Below, in pieces: positions 26,173-34,539 of a stretch of 64,000 nucleotides of DNA. The stretch's first letter is position 1; each line of letters begins with the position of its first letter. The DNA is from PALSA-612 sp963773055 (GTDB taxonomy: Bacteria; Actinomycetota; Thermoleophilia; Gaiellales; Gaiellaceae), in assembly GCA_963773055.1 (NCBI GenBank), contig CAVYZL010000006.1:124001-188000 (forward strand). Reading direction: 5' to 3'. The position numbers and the translations under genes are program-made. The notes below the pieces were generated by a model. It was not told the origin of the DNA, searched no databases, and saw nothing but the letters and a program-made list of their open reading frames with translations.

Positions 26173-26874
26173 GTGAGTAAGCGAAAGACGAAAGCACTCT
26201 CGATCGGGGTCGTGGGCGTCGCAGCGGCGCTGCTGATCGGCTCGGCGGTCGCCGTCGCGGGACCGGGCAAGAAGGCTAAGCGCCTTGCGCGCGGAGTCCA
26301 CACGGAGATCAGCCTGATCAAGGCGGACGGCACGAAGGACGCCTTCGTCGTCGACCGCGGCCAGGTCACGGCCTCTTCTGACAAGTCCGTCACACTCGAG
26401 CGGAAGGACGGCAAGAGCGTCACGCTTGGCCTGAACGCGGACACGAAGGTCGTCGGCCAGATCCAGGCCGACAAGGGCGCGGTGGTCTTCTCGCGCGGCG
26501 GCACGGCGTTCGCTGTGATCGCTCCGCGAGCGGAGAAGGGGGCACCGCTCCGCTTCGGACACGGCAACGGTCTTGGCCAGGCGCTCGCGAAGGTCAGGGC
26601 GGCACGGCTCAGCGGCGTGATGCAGGCCGTCCACGCGGACGTCAAGGCGATCAAGGCAGATGGCTCGACCGTCGCGTTCTCATTCGATCGCGGCCAGGTC
26701 ACGGCCGCCTCGGACACGTCCGTCACGCTCAAGCGTGCTGACGGCCCGAGCGTCACGAAGTCGATCTCGAGCGACACGAAGCTCCGCGGCAAGCTGGCCG
26801 TCAACGGCCGCGCGATCGTCGTCTCGAACGGCTCGGCGGCAGTCGCCATCCTCGCCGCCGGCCCGAAGGCGTAA
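26173..26874 (+). CDS. Exported protein with two duplicated beta-rich modules
   Basis: 233 residues with a signal-like helix (SIGVVGVAAALLIGSAVAVA). Two copies of a ~75-residue module are visible: IKADGTKDAFVVDRGQVTAS with SVTLERKDGKSVTL (about 48-110), and IKADGSTVAFSFDRGQVTAA with SVTLKRADGPSVTK (about 157-225). Each ends in a Val/Ile-rich strand. This suggests an internal duplication forming a two-lobed beta domain. No enzyme motif is seen. GTG start with GGAGGAG upstream. A strong hairpin follows. Confidence 0.65.
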   Translation: MSKRKTKALSIGVVGVAAALLIGSAVAVAGPGKKAKRLARGVHTEISLIKADGTKDAFVVDRGQVTASSDKSVTLERKDGKSVTLGLNADTKVVGQIQADKGAVVFSRGGTAFAVIAPRAEKGAPLRFGHGNGLGQALAKVRAARLSGVMQAVHADVKAIKADGSTVAFSFDRGQVTAASDTSVTLKRADGPSVTKSISSDTKLRGKLAVNGRAIVVSNGSAAVAILAAGPKA

Positions 26875-26902
26875 CACCGCGTCGACCTCCCTCCACGCGA
26901 AG

Positions 26903-26937
26903 GCGAGAGCCCCGGCGTCGAAAACCGGGGCTCTCGC
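26903..26937 (+). terminator. Strong hairpin terminator
   Basis: Arms GCGAGAGCCCCGG and CCGGGGCTCTCGC pair over 13 bp with a nine-base loop, 29 bases after the stop of the duplicated-module protein. It ends in GTCTCT, a weak tail. Confidence 0.75.
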
Positions 26938-26970
26938 GTCTCTAGACTCACGCGGCTTAGACTGGCTCCA

Positions 26971-27042
26971 GGCCCCGTAGCTCAGTGGATAGAGCGGCGG
27001 ACTTCGAATCCGCGTGCAGAGGTTCGACTCCTCTCGGGGCCA
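26971..27042 (+). tRNA. tRNA-Arg (UCG)
   Basis: A 72-base cloverleaf. Acceptor GGCCCCG pairs with CGGGGCC. Anticodon stem GCGGA/TCCGC holds loop CTTCGAA with anticodon TCG, reading CGA. The T-loop is GTTCGACT. Confidence 0.93.
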
Positions 27043-27128
27043 CCTCACCCGCCCCTGGCGCTCCGCTTCTTGCTCGGCCGCCGGCGGCGCCCCCCAACGC
27101 GGCGAGCTACGCCTGCCGGGGCTTTTCT

Positions 27129-27731
27129 CTACGTGGGCCGTCTCGCAAAGACGAGCGCGTCGACCGCCTCTACCGTGCGCCCGTCCTCGAGCTCGACCGG
27201 ACGCCTCACTGCGTCTGCCACCTCGACGTCGAGCGTCGGGAGGTCCTGGACGACGTCGTCTGCCGTGTAGAGCACGGTCGGATTGCTCGGGCCGGGGGCC
27301 CCCGTGTCGACGTTCCTCGAGTCGTGGCCGACGACCAGCAGTGCACCGCCGGGTGCGACCGCTCTCGATGCTCGCTCCAGAACGCTGCGTCGCTCGCCCG
27401 GCGGGAGATGGAGATAGGCAACGAGCACGAGGTCGTAGGCGGCGGGCTCGGGCAGGTAGTCGAGCGCATCGCCGAGCACCCACTCCACGTCCACCCCCGT
27501 CTCCTCTGCGCGCTCGCGCGCCTGGCGCAGCGCCTCCTCGGAGAAGTCGACAGCGGTCACGCGGAAGCCGCGCTCCGCGAGCCAGACGGCGTGGCGGCCG
27601 GAGCCGCAAGCGAGGTCGAGCGCTCGGCCGGGCTCGAGATCCGCGGTCGCCGAGACGACGACCGGGCTCGGCTCGCCCCGGACGTGCAGCGCCTTCTCCT
27701 GCCAGCGTCGATCCCAGTCCTCCGCGCGCAC
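27129..27731 (-). CDS. Class I SAM-dependent methyltransferase
   Basis: 200 residues with the SAM motif LDLACGSGRHAVWLAERGF near residues 36-54, followed by the acidic loop VDFSEEAL and the LVAYLHLPP strand. This is typical of small TehB-like methyltransferases that act on small molecules or metalloids; the substrate is unknown. The GTG lies 8 bases after a TAGCAT -10 and only 21 bases from the divergent LLM gene. It converges on tRNA-Arg, with about 86 bases between. Confidence 0.8.
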   Translation of the reverse strand: MRAEDWDRRWQEKALHVRGEPSPVVVSATADLEPGRALDLACGSGRHAVWLAERGFRVTAVDFSEEALRQARERAEETGVDVEWVLGDALDYLPEPAAYDLVLVAYLHLPPGERRSVLERASRAVAPGGALLVVGHDSRNVDTGAPGPSNPTVLYTADDVVQDLPTLDVEVADAVRRPVELEDGRTVEAVDALVFARRPT

Positions 27732-27739
27732 GGCGGTCG

Positions 27740-27745
27740 ATGCTA
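27740..27745 (-). promoter_or_regulatory. -10 of the methyltransferase gene
   Basis: TAGCAT, 8 bases before the GTG. The 21-base gap to the divergent LLM gene forces any second promoter to overlap it. Confidence 0.35.
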
Positions 27746-27752
27746 CTCGGGC

Positions 27753-28722
27753 ATGATGCGTTCCGTGCGGCTCTGCCTGATGATCGAGGGGCAGGAGGGC
27801 GTTGCCTGGGAAGACTGGGTCGCGCTCGCGGAGACGTGCGAGAGGGCCGGGCTCGAGGGGTTGTTCCGGTCCGACCATTACCGCTCCGTGATCGGGCTGC
27901 CGGGACGTGCCTCGCTCGACGCCTGGACGACGCTCGCCGGGCTCGCGGCGCGCACCGAGCGGATCCGTCTCGGAACCCTTGTCTCGCCAGTCACCTTTCG
28001 CCACCCGGCCGTGCTCGCGAAAGCGGCGGCGACGGTCGATCAGATCTCGGGCGGTAGGGTCGAGGTCGGGCTCGGCGCGGGGTGGAACGAGGCGGAGCAC
28101 GCCGCGTACGGCTTCCCGTTTCCCTCGCTCGACGCCCGGATGCAGATGCTCGAGGAGCAACTCGAGATCGTCGAGCCGGCTCTGGGCCGAGGACATAGTC
28201 ACGTTCGCGGGCCGTCATTACCGGCTCGAGGACTGCGAGGCGCTGCCGAAGCCCGTCCAGAGGCCGCGTCCGCCCGTGATCGTCGGCGGCGAGGCGGGGC
28301 CGCGCTCGGTCGGCCTCGCAGTGCGGTTCGCCGACGAGTACAACACACTGCTCGCGGGTATCGAGGAGTGCGCCGAGCGCCGCGAGCGGATCGTTGTCGC
28401 CTGCGAGCAGGCGGGCCGCGATCCGGCGACGCTGCCGCTCTCGTTGATGGCGACGTGCGTCGTCGGCAGCGACCGGCGGCAGATCGTCGGGCGCGCCGGC
28501 GCGGTGATGGCACTCTGGGGACGGGCGGACTCCGACCCTGGGCAGGTGCTCGAGGAGCGCGCCGAGCGCTGGATCGTCGGCACGCCGGATGAGGCCGTCG
28601 CGAGGCTGCGCGCGCTGGAGGAGGTCGGGGTCGAGCGCGTCTACCTCCAGCACCTGGCGCCGACCGACCTCGAGCTTGTCGAGCTCGTCGGCGCCGAGGT
28701 CGCGCCTGCCGTCGCAGCGTGA
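27753..28722 (+). CDS. LLM-class F420/FMN-dependent oxidoreductase (frameshifted)
   Basis: About 322 residues after repair. The luciferase-like TIM barrel is visible: LMIEGQEGVAWEDWVALAET at the start, RIRLGTLVSPVTFRHPAVLA, then GGRVEVGLGAGWNEAEH, and downstream ALPKPVQRPRPPVIVGG and RFADEYNTLL. The two halves are in different frames. Changing CCGGCTC to CCGCTC at about 28176-28181 joins them and reads VEPLWAED. Such enzymes use F420 or FMN. The stop overlaps the GTG of the next gene. Confidence 0.85.
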
Positions 28723-29360
28723 CGCGGCGGTACCGCGACCGTGTGGAGGCAGGTCGCGAGCTTGCCGACCGCCTGCTTGCGAAGGAACTCGGCGACGTCG
28801 TCGTCCTCGGGCTGCCGCGCGGTGGGATTCCTGTCGCCTACGAAGTCGCTCGGGCGCTCGAAGCGTCGCTCGACGTCTTCGTCGTGCGCAAGCTCGGCGT
28901 TCCGGGACAGAAGGAGCTCGCGATGGGCGCGGTCGCGACCGGCGGCGTGCACGTCCTCAACGAGGGGCTGCTCGTTCGGCTCCAGCTTCCCGCTTCGGAG
29001 CTCGAGCGGATCGTGCGGTCGGAGGAGGCGGAGATCCTTCGGCAGGAGGAGCTGTACCGGCCGGGCCGCGGGCCGGCGGACGTGCGCGGCCGCACGGTGG
29101 TCGTGGTGGACGACGGTCTGGCGACGGGTTCGACGATGCGAGCGGCCGTTGCGGCGCTTCGGCAATTGGCACCGGTGCGGATCGTCGTCGCCGTCCCGAC
29201 CGCTTCGGAAGGCGCCGTGGCGGCGCTAGCCAGCGAGGCCGATGACGTCGTCTCCCTCGAGATGCCCGACCCGTTCTGGGCGGTCGGCATGTCGTACGAC
29301 GACTTCTCGGAGGTCACCGACGACGAGGTGACCGCGCTCCTCGCCTCAGCGGGGCTCTAG
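28719..29360 (+). CDS. Phosphoribosyltransferase-like protein
   Basis: 213 residues of the type I PRTase fold. The PRPP motif VVVVDDGLATGSTMRAA is intact near 124-140, and LPRGGIPVAYEVAR with a following acidic loop is conserved. In this subgroup of small PRTase-domain proteins the base substrate is unknown, and some act as regulators. GTG start overlaps the stop of the LLM gene (GTGA). Its 3' end overlaps the convergent transposase by 15 bases. Confidence 0.85.
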   Translation: MTRRYRDRVEAGRELADRLLAKELGDVVVLGLPRGGIPVAYEVARALEASLDVFVVRKLGVPGQKELAMGAVATGGVHVLNEGLLVRLQLPASELERIVRSEEAEILRQEELYRPGRGPADVRGRTVVVVDDGLATGSTMRAAVAALRQLAPVRIVVAVPTASEGAVAALASEADDVVSLEMPDPFWAVGMSYDDFSEVTDDEVTALLASAGL

Positions 29361-29783
29361 CCCGACCCACGGCCAGGGATTCGCGGCCGTGCCGAGACCT
29401 GCGCGCACCGGGTTGTCGAGAACGTAGCGACACGCCGCCTCGTAGTGCGCGTCGTCACGCACCACCCACGCGGAGTAGCGGCTCTCGAAGAGATGTCCGT
29501 GACGTTCGTGTCGACGGTTGAACCTCATCGCATAGCGGCCGTTGAGCGCATGTAACGCGCTCGAGAGGTCGCGGAGGCGCGACTCCGCGACGAGGTGGTA
29601 GTGCGTCGTCATGAGGCAGTACGCGTGGATTCGGAACGGCGCGGCTTTTCGCACCGTTCCAAGGAGGCTCATGAAGTCGAGGCGGTCCACGTCGTCGACG
29701 TACAGCGGAAGCCCGGCAACACCGCGGGCTGTCACGTGGTAGATGCCCTCCGGCGGGAGCTGGTTGCGAGCGATGCGCGGCAC
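29346..29783 (-). CDS. REP-associated tyrosine transposase (RAYT, Y1 family)
   Basis: 145 residues of the IS200/Y1 (HUH) fold. TTHYHLVAESRL carries the HUH pair, and GRYAMRFNRRHERHGHLFESRY carries the RAYT-type end with the conserved Phe-Asn-Arg and GHLF. The Tyr nucleophile would be in the helix region near YAMRF or CRYV. Such proteins mobilise REP hairpins in trans and are single-copy and domesticated. A GGGACAGTC palindrome lies 73 bases upstream. Start is GTG; the stop overlaps the PRTase gene. Confidence 0.85.
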   Translation of the reverse strand: MPRIARNQLPPEGIYHVTARGVAGLPLYVDDVDRLDFMSLLGTVRKAAPFRIHAYCLMTTHYHLVAESRLRDLSSALHALNGRYAMRFNRRHERHGHLFESRYSAWVVRDDAHYEAACRYVLDNPVRAGLGTAANPWPWVGLEPR

Positions 29784-29855
29784 CCCTCGACGGTAGCGGT
29801 CACCTCGCCGCCAGAACGGCGCCTCCGCGAAATCGCCTCAATGTCGAAGCAGAGA

Positions 29856-29892
29856 GGGGACAGTCGCAGCGACTGTCCCAGTGACTGTCCCC
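29856..29892. repeat. REP palindrome next to the RAYT gene
   Basis: GGGACAGTCGC, A, GCGACTGTCCC is a perfect palindrome (29857-29879), followed by a second right arm GTGACTGTCCCC. It lies between the RAYT start and the end of the disulfide reductase gene. The core GGGACAGTC recurs in the inverted pair after clpX. Confidence 0.7.
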
Positions 29893-29896
29893 GGTC

Positions 29897-31228
29897 CTAG
29901 AGTGGCAGGTCGCGGGCGGCGAACGAGAAGCCCTCGGAGAAGCTCGGGAACGGCTGGATCGTGTCCCGCAGCACGTCGATCGGCACCTCGGCTCTGATCG
30001 CGAGCGTCGCCTGCTGCAGCCACTCGCCGGCCTCCGGCCCGATCGCGGCGGCGCCGACGACGACACGGCGCTCACGATCGGCCACGAGCTTCACGAACCC
30101 CGTTCGCTTCGGCCGCTCGTACGTCGACGAGCGCGATGTCCGGTTCACGTCCCACGACGCGCTGACGAGACCCGGTCCCTCGAGCGTTCCGACCTGGGCG
30201 ACCTGCGGATCGGTGAAGACGACCGCAGGCACCGCGCGGTAGTCGGCGACGCGACGCTGGCCGGCGACGTTGGCGGCGGCTACGCGCGCCTGGTACTTCG
30301 CGACGTGCGTGAACAGGGAGATCCCGGTCACGTCGCCGATCGCCCACACGTTCTCCGCGGCCTGGAGATGCTCGTCGACGACGATGCCCTGCTTCTCGAT
30401 CGAGACGCTGAGCTGCTCGAGCCCGAGACCGTCGACCGTCGGGCGGCGGCCGACCGCGACGAGCAGACGAGACGCTTCGAGCGAGTCGCCGTCCGAGAGG
30501 CGAAGACGGATCTCGCCTGCCGACTCGGTGACGCTCTCGACCCCAGCGCCGAGCCTGACTCGCACGCCTTCTTCCTCGAGGCTCCTTTGAAGGAGCGCGA
30601 CCGCGTCTGCGTCCATGCGCGCGAGCAGCCTGCTGCGCTGGACGACGGTCACCTCGGCGCCGAGCCGGCTGTACAGCTGCGCGAGCTCGAGACCGGAGGC
30701 TCCGCCGCCGACGACGAGGAGCGAGTCGGGCACCTCGCTCGCGCTCGTCGCATCGGAGGTCGTCCAGTGCGGCACGTCGTGCAGCCCGTCGATGGGCGGA
30801 GTCGCCGGCCGTGAGCCGGTCGCGACGACGAGGCGGTCGTAGCGAACCTCTGTGCCGCCGACATCGAGGACGCCCGCGCCTGCCACGACCGCGTCACCCC
30901 GAACGACCGCGATGTGCCGCTCGCCGAGCCACGTCTCGTGGCTCTCGTCGTCGTACCCCTCGACGACCTGGTCTCGCCACCAGAACACGCGCTCGAGATC
31001 GAGGGCTCCGGTGACCGCCTCGGCTGCGCCCGGAGCAAGCCGAACCGCTGCGAGCAGCTCGGGTGCGCGAAGCAGCGTCTTCGACGGCATGCAGGCCCAG
31101 AAGGTGCACTCGCCGCCCACGAGCGCGCGCTCGACGAGCACGATCTCGACTTCGTTGTCGAGCCGGCGAAGCGCGGCGACGAAGGCCTCGCCGCCCGAGC
31201 CACCCCCGAGGCAGACGACGCGCGTCAC
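29897..31228 (-). CDS. FAD-dependent pyridine nucleotide-disulfide oxidoreductase
   Basis: 443 residues of the glutathione-reductase/MerA family. FAD site LGGGSGGEAFVAAL; redox pair in GGECTFWACMPSKTLL (C-x4-C); NAD(P) site VVGGGASGLELAQL; FAD phosphate region VWAIGDVTG. The C-terminal dimer domain ends with QPFPSFSEGFSF. The GTG start overlaps the egtD stop (GTGA), so it is translationally coupled to an ergothioneine operon. It may reduce a disulfide of that thiol or of a partner, which is inference only. Dihydrolipoamide or mercuric reductase are the alternatives. Confidence 0.85.
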   Translation of the reverse strand: MTRVVCLGGGSGGEAFVAALRRLDNEVEIVLVERALVGGECTFWACMPSKTLLRAPELLAAVRLAPGAAEAVTGALDLERVFWWRDQVVEGYDDESHETWLGERHIAVVRGDAVVAGAGVLDVGGTEVRYDRLVVATGSRPATPPIDGLHDVPHWTTSDATSASEVPDSLLVVGGGASGLELAQLYSRLGAEVTVVQRSRLLARMDADAVALLQRSLEEEGVRVRLGAGVESVTESAGEIRLRLSDGDSLEASRLLVAVGRRPTVDGLGLEQLSVSIEKQGIVVDEHLQAAENVWAIGDVTGISLFTHVAKYQARVAAANVAGQRRVADYRAVPAVVFTDPQVAQVGTLEGPGLVSASWDVNRTSRSSTYERPKRTGFVKLVADRERRVVVGAAAIGPEAGEWLQQATLAIRAEVPIDVLRDTIQPFPSFSEGFSFAARDLPL

Positions 31229-32223
31229 TCGTGGTCGGCGAAGAACGAGAGCGAGAGCGCGAAGCCGCCAGCGGGGTCTTCCCACCAGTGGCGGAGGTCG
31301 AAGCCGGCGTCGTCGAGCTCGGCCGCGAGCTCGTCACGCCGGAACTTGTCCGAGATCTCCGTGCGCATCTCCTCTCCGGCGGCGAAGGTCACGTCGAGGT
31401 CGAGCTGCTCGACGCGGACCGTCTGGTCGGCGTCCGAGCGCAGGAGCATCTCCATCCACTCGTTCTCCGCGTCCCAACGCGCGATGTGCGTGAACAGGCC
31501 GGGGTCGAAGGTTCCGCCAAGCTCGCGGTTGATGACGAGGAGCACGTTCTTGTTGAACGCGGCTGTGACGCCGGCCGCGTCGTTGTAGGCCGCTTCGAGC
31601 TGTGCGACGTCCTTCACGAGATCGGCGCCAAGGAGGAGCGCCTCGCCCGGACGGAGCAGTCGGTGGAGAGCGCGCAGGAAGCGGCCGCGCTGATCGCCGG
31701 TCAGGTTGCCGATCGACGAGCCGAGGAATGCGAACAGCCGTCGCCGGCCTTCGGGGAGCCGCCCGAGGTCGCGCTCGAAGTCGCCAACGACACCGTGTAC
31801 CTCGATGCCCGGGTACTCGGACGCGATCGCGGCGGCCGCCTCGCGAAGCGCCTGCTCCGAGACGTCGAAGGGCACGAAGCGCCGAAGGTGGCCGGCCTCG
31901 ACCATCGCGTCGAGGAGCAGCCGAGTCTTCTCGGAAGAGCCGGATCCGGGCTCAAGCAGCGTGTTCGCCTCCGTCAGCTTCGCAATGTCGACGGCGTGCT
32001 CTGAGAGGATCCCGCGCTCCGAATCCGTCAGGTAGTACTCGGGCAGCCGTGTGATGTCGTCGAAGAGCATCGACCCTCGCTCGTCGTAGAACCACTTCGG
32101 AGGGAGCACCTTCGGTGTCGAGGTCAGCCCGGTGCGCACGTCTTCTCGGAGAGCTTCGACGCGGTCCTCGGACGAGAGGTAGACGTCAACCTGGAGGAGC
32201 GCTGAGCTCGCGCCGTCCGTCAC
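31225..32223 (-). CDS. egtD: L-histidine N-alpha-methyltransferase (ergothioneine biosynthesis)
   Basis: 332 residues, the family size for EgtD, which converts histidine to hercynine with SAM. The N-terminal LPPKWFYDERGSMLFDDIT and LPEYYLTDSERGIL are diagnostic. Then LLEPGSGSSEKTRLLLDA is the SAM site, and FLGSSIGNL and NKNVLLVINRELGG are EgtD blocks. The start GTG overlaps the egtB stop by four bases (GTGA). It acts before EgtB. No frame break seen. Confidence 0.95.
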   Translation of the reverse strand: MTDGASSALLQVDVYLSSEDRVEALREDVRTGLTSTPKVLPPKWFYDERGSMLFDDITRLPEYYLTDSERGILSEHAVDIAKLTEANTLLEPGSGSSEKTRLLLDAMVEAGHLRRFVPFDVSEQALREAAAAIASEYPGIEVHGVVGDFERDLGRLPEGRRRLFAFLGSSIGNLTGDQRGRFLRALHRLLRPGEALLLGADLVKDVAQLEAAYNDAAGVTAAFNKNVLLVINRELGGTFDPGLFTHIARWDAENEWMEMLLRSDADQTVRVEQLDLDVTFAAGEEMRTEISDKFRRDELAAELDDAGFDLRHWWEDPAGGFALSLSFFADHE

Positions 32224-33332
32224 GCGTCCCTCGCGCAGCGGATGCCCGAGAAGATCTGGCGCCGCATCGGGAGGTCCCAGTTCCGGAAGGTCAGGCGGGA
32301 GACGGAGGGATGCGTTGCCCACGAAGCGCCGCGCAGCACCTTGTACTCCGAGCCGAAGAACACCTCCGAATACTCGGGGTACGGGAACGCCTCGAACCCC
32401 GGATAGCCGGAGAAGTCGCTCGACGTCCATTCCCAGACCGATCCGATCCCGTCGAGAACCCCCAGGCGGGCGGCCCGCTCCCATTCGGCCTCGGTAGGCA
32501 GCCGTCTTTCAGCCCATTCGGCGTACGCGGCCGCCTCCTCATAGGAGACGTGCTGGACGGGCTCCCACGCCGTCACGATGTCGCGCTTTCCGAAGCGGGT
32601 GCACATCCACATCGGGCCGTCGCGCTCCCACGCCATCGGCGGCTCGCGGCCCGTGTCGGCGAGGAAGCCGGCGTACTCGTTGTTCGTCACCGGCTCCGAC
32701 TCGATCCAGAAGGCGCCGAGCTCGACCTCGTGCTCCGGGCGCTCGTTGTCGTAGGCCCACGGCTCGTCGTCCGTGCCCATGACGAACGTCCCCGCCTCGA
32801 CGAGGACGTCCTCGCGTATACCCGACCCGTTCTCCGGGCCGCCGCCCTCGTGCTCGAGGCCGCTGAGCTGGATCGTCTGCAGCATCGTCTCGACATGCTG
32901 CTGCTCATGCTGGATCACGAGCCCAAAGGCGAACCCGTCGCGGAGCAACGAGTCCTCGGGGTCGAGCTCGATCTCGTCGAGGACGTCGAGCGACCGGCCG
33001 CGGACGTCTGCGACATACGCGCGAGCCCGGTCAGGGTCGAGCAGTGGCAGCGTCGGGCGCTCGCTCCGCTCGTGGGCGAAAGCGTCGTAGAGATCGTCGC
33101 CGTCCGAAAGCAGCGGCTCGCGGCCGCCCAGCCGCCGTGAGAGCCACAGCTCCTCGAAGTGCCCGATATGGGCGAGGTCCCAGACGAGCGGCGACATGAT
33201 CTCGGACACCTGCCGGGCAAGCTCCTCGTCCGAGAACGGCTCGAGCAGGCTGAGCGTGCGCTCGCGCGCGGCCTCGAGCTCGTCGGAGATGCGCTCCTTG
33301 GAAACGGTGGTCGCCTTGTCCCTGCCGGCCAT
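32220..33332 (-). CDS. egtB: Hercynine oxygenase (sulfoxide synthase) EgtB
   Basis: 370 residues, an iron enzyme that joins hercynine to a thiol with O2. The N-terminal DinB-like domain carries HIGHFEELW (His55) and QHEQQHVETML (His142 and His146), matching the three iron ligands. The C-terminal FGE/sulfatase-modifying domain ends in ASWATHPSVSRLTFRN and WDLPMRRQIF, where Asp and Arg, four apart, resemble residues that contact gamma-glutamylcysteine in mycobacterial EgtB (from memory). The ATG lies 10 bases after TAGACT. EgtC and EgtE are not nearby. Confidence 0.95.
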   Translation of the reverse strand: MAGRDKATTVSKERISDELEAARERTLSLLEPFSDEELARQVSEIMSPLVWDLAHIGHFEELWLSRRLGGREPLLSDGDDLYDAFAHERSERPTLPLLDPDRARAYVADVRGRSLDVLDEIELDPEDSLLRDGFAFGLVIQHEQQHVETMLQTIQLSGLEHEGGGPENGSGIREDVLVEAGTFVMGTDDEPWAYDNERPEHEVELGAFWIESEPVTNNEYAGFLADTGREPPMAWERDGPMWMCTRFGKRDIVTAWEPVQHVSYEEAAAYAEWAERRLPTEAEWERAARLGVLDGIGSVWEWTSSDFSGYPGFEAFPYPEYSEVFFGSEYKVLRGASWATHPSVSRLTFRNWDLPMRRQIFSGIRCARDA

Positions 33333-33342
33333 CGAAGCGAGA

Positions 33343-33348
33343 AGTCTA
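33343..33348 (-). promoter_or_regulatory. -10 of the egt operon
   Basis: TAGACT on the minus strand, 10 bases before the egtB ATG, in the 40-base gap to the divergent ATP-grasp gene. Confidence 0.4.
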
Positions 33349-33372
33349 GGCGGACAGGGAAGATGCGCCGGC

Positions 33373-34539
33373 ATGGGCGATCTGATCGTCGTCGGGCCAC
33401 AGGAGCGCGACCGCGAGGCGGCGCGCTCGGCTGGGCGGGGCGTGCGGCTCTTCGGGCCGGACCTCGACGTAACCGACGCGGATCCGGGCGAGCTCGTCGA
33501 CGAGCTGGCAGCTCTGCCCGCGGACGGCATTGTCGGGACGAGAGATCGCTCGGCGCTGCTCGCTGCGATCGTGGCCGAGCGGCGCGGGCTTCCGGGGCCA
33601 AGCTCTGCGTCGGTTCTCGCGTGCCAGGTGAAGCCGATATCCCGCGCGATCCAGCGAGACGCTGTCCCGGAGGCGACGCCGCGGTTCGCGCGGCTCGACG
33701 GCCTGCCGCCCTTTCCGGGTCCCTGGTTCGTGAAGCCGGTCGTCGGCCGTCTCTCGCAGGAGGCGAGGCTTGTCACGGACGAGGCGGCGCTCGCCTCGAT
33801 CGAGGAGGAGCCGCACTACCGGGACGACTACGCGCGGCTCGCCGCGCTCGCGGGCCTGCCGCCGCAATCGGCACACGGGTTCCTCGTCGAGGAGGTGGTC
33901 ACGGGCGACGAGGTGACGCTCGAGGGCTACGTCCACGAGGGCCGGACGACGGTCGTCGGCGTCACGGACTCGCAAAAGTACGCGGGGACGAACTCGTTCG
34001 AGCGCTTCGAGTACCCGTCCGCGCTCGGGCCCGAGCGTCTCGCAGAGCTCCACTCCCTCGCCGAGCGGCTCGTCGCCGCTCACGGGCTCGACACCTCCTT
34101 CTTCAACATCGAGTTCTTCGTTCCCGGGACGGGCGACGTCCACACGATCGAGGTCAACGCGCGCATCGCCTCCCAGTTCGCTCCGCTCGTCGAAGCGGTT
34201 CACGGACTCTCGACGTACGACGCACTGTTCGCGCTCGCCGTCGGCGAGGATCCCGCGTGGGCGCCCGGCCCTCCGGACGGCGTTGCGATCTCCTATGTCG
34301 TGCGCGTGTTCGAGGACGCGCTCGTCGAGGCGGTGCCCGAAGCGGAGCCGGGGCTCGAGCTGCTCGTACGGCCAGGGCTCCGGCTCTCGGAGCAGGGGCA
34401 CAACGACACCGCGAGCTTCCGGCTCGCGATCTTCGCGGAGCACGGCGCTACGCGCGAGCAGGCGCTCAGCCGCTGCCGCGAGCGGGCGCGCTCGCTTCGT
34501 TTTGCTCTCTCGGCCGCCGAGGAAGACCGAGCCCGCTGA
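33373..34539 (+). CDS. ATP-grasp ligase of unknown substrate
   Basis: 388 residues. ATP-grasp marks: WFVKPVVGRLSQ (ATP-binding Lys), FLVEEVVTGDEVTLEG, and FNIEFF with HTIEVNARIAS (metal-binding Glu and Asn). An N-terminal preATP-grasp Rossmann half is present (IVVGPQERDREAARSAG). Enzymes of this type activate a carboxylate with ATP to make an amide or ester. It is divergent from egtB with 40 bases between the starts. Its 3' end overlaps the next gene antiparallel by 74 bases. Substrate unknown. Confidence 0.8.
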   Translation: MGDLIVVGPQERDREAARSAGRGVRLFGPDLDVTDADPGELVDELAALPADGIVGTRDRSALLAAIVAERRGLPGPSSASVLACQVKPISRAIQRDAVPEATPRFARLDGLPPFPGPWFVKPVVGRLSQEARLVTDEAALASIEEEPHYRDDYARLAALAGLPPQSAHGFLVEEVVTGDEVTLEGYVHEGRTTVVGVTDSQKYAGTNSFERFEYPSALGPERLAELHSLAERLVAAHGLDTSFFNIEFFVPGTGDVHTIEVNARIASQFAPLVEAVHGLSTYDALFALAVGEDPAWAPGPPDGVAISYVVRVFEDALVEAVPEAEPGLELLVRPGLRLSEQGHNDTASFRLAIFAEHGATREQALSRCRERARSLRFALSAAEEDRAR

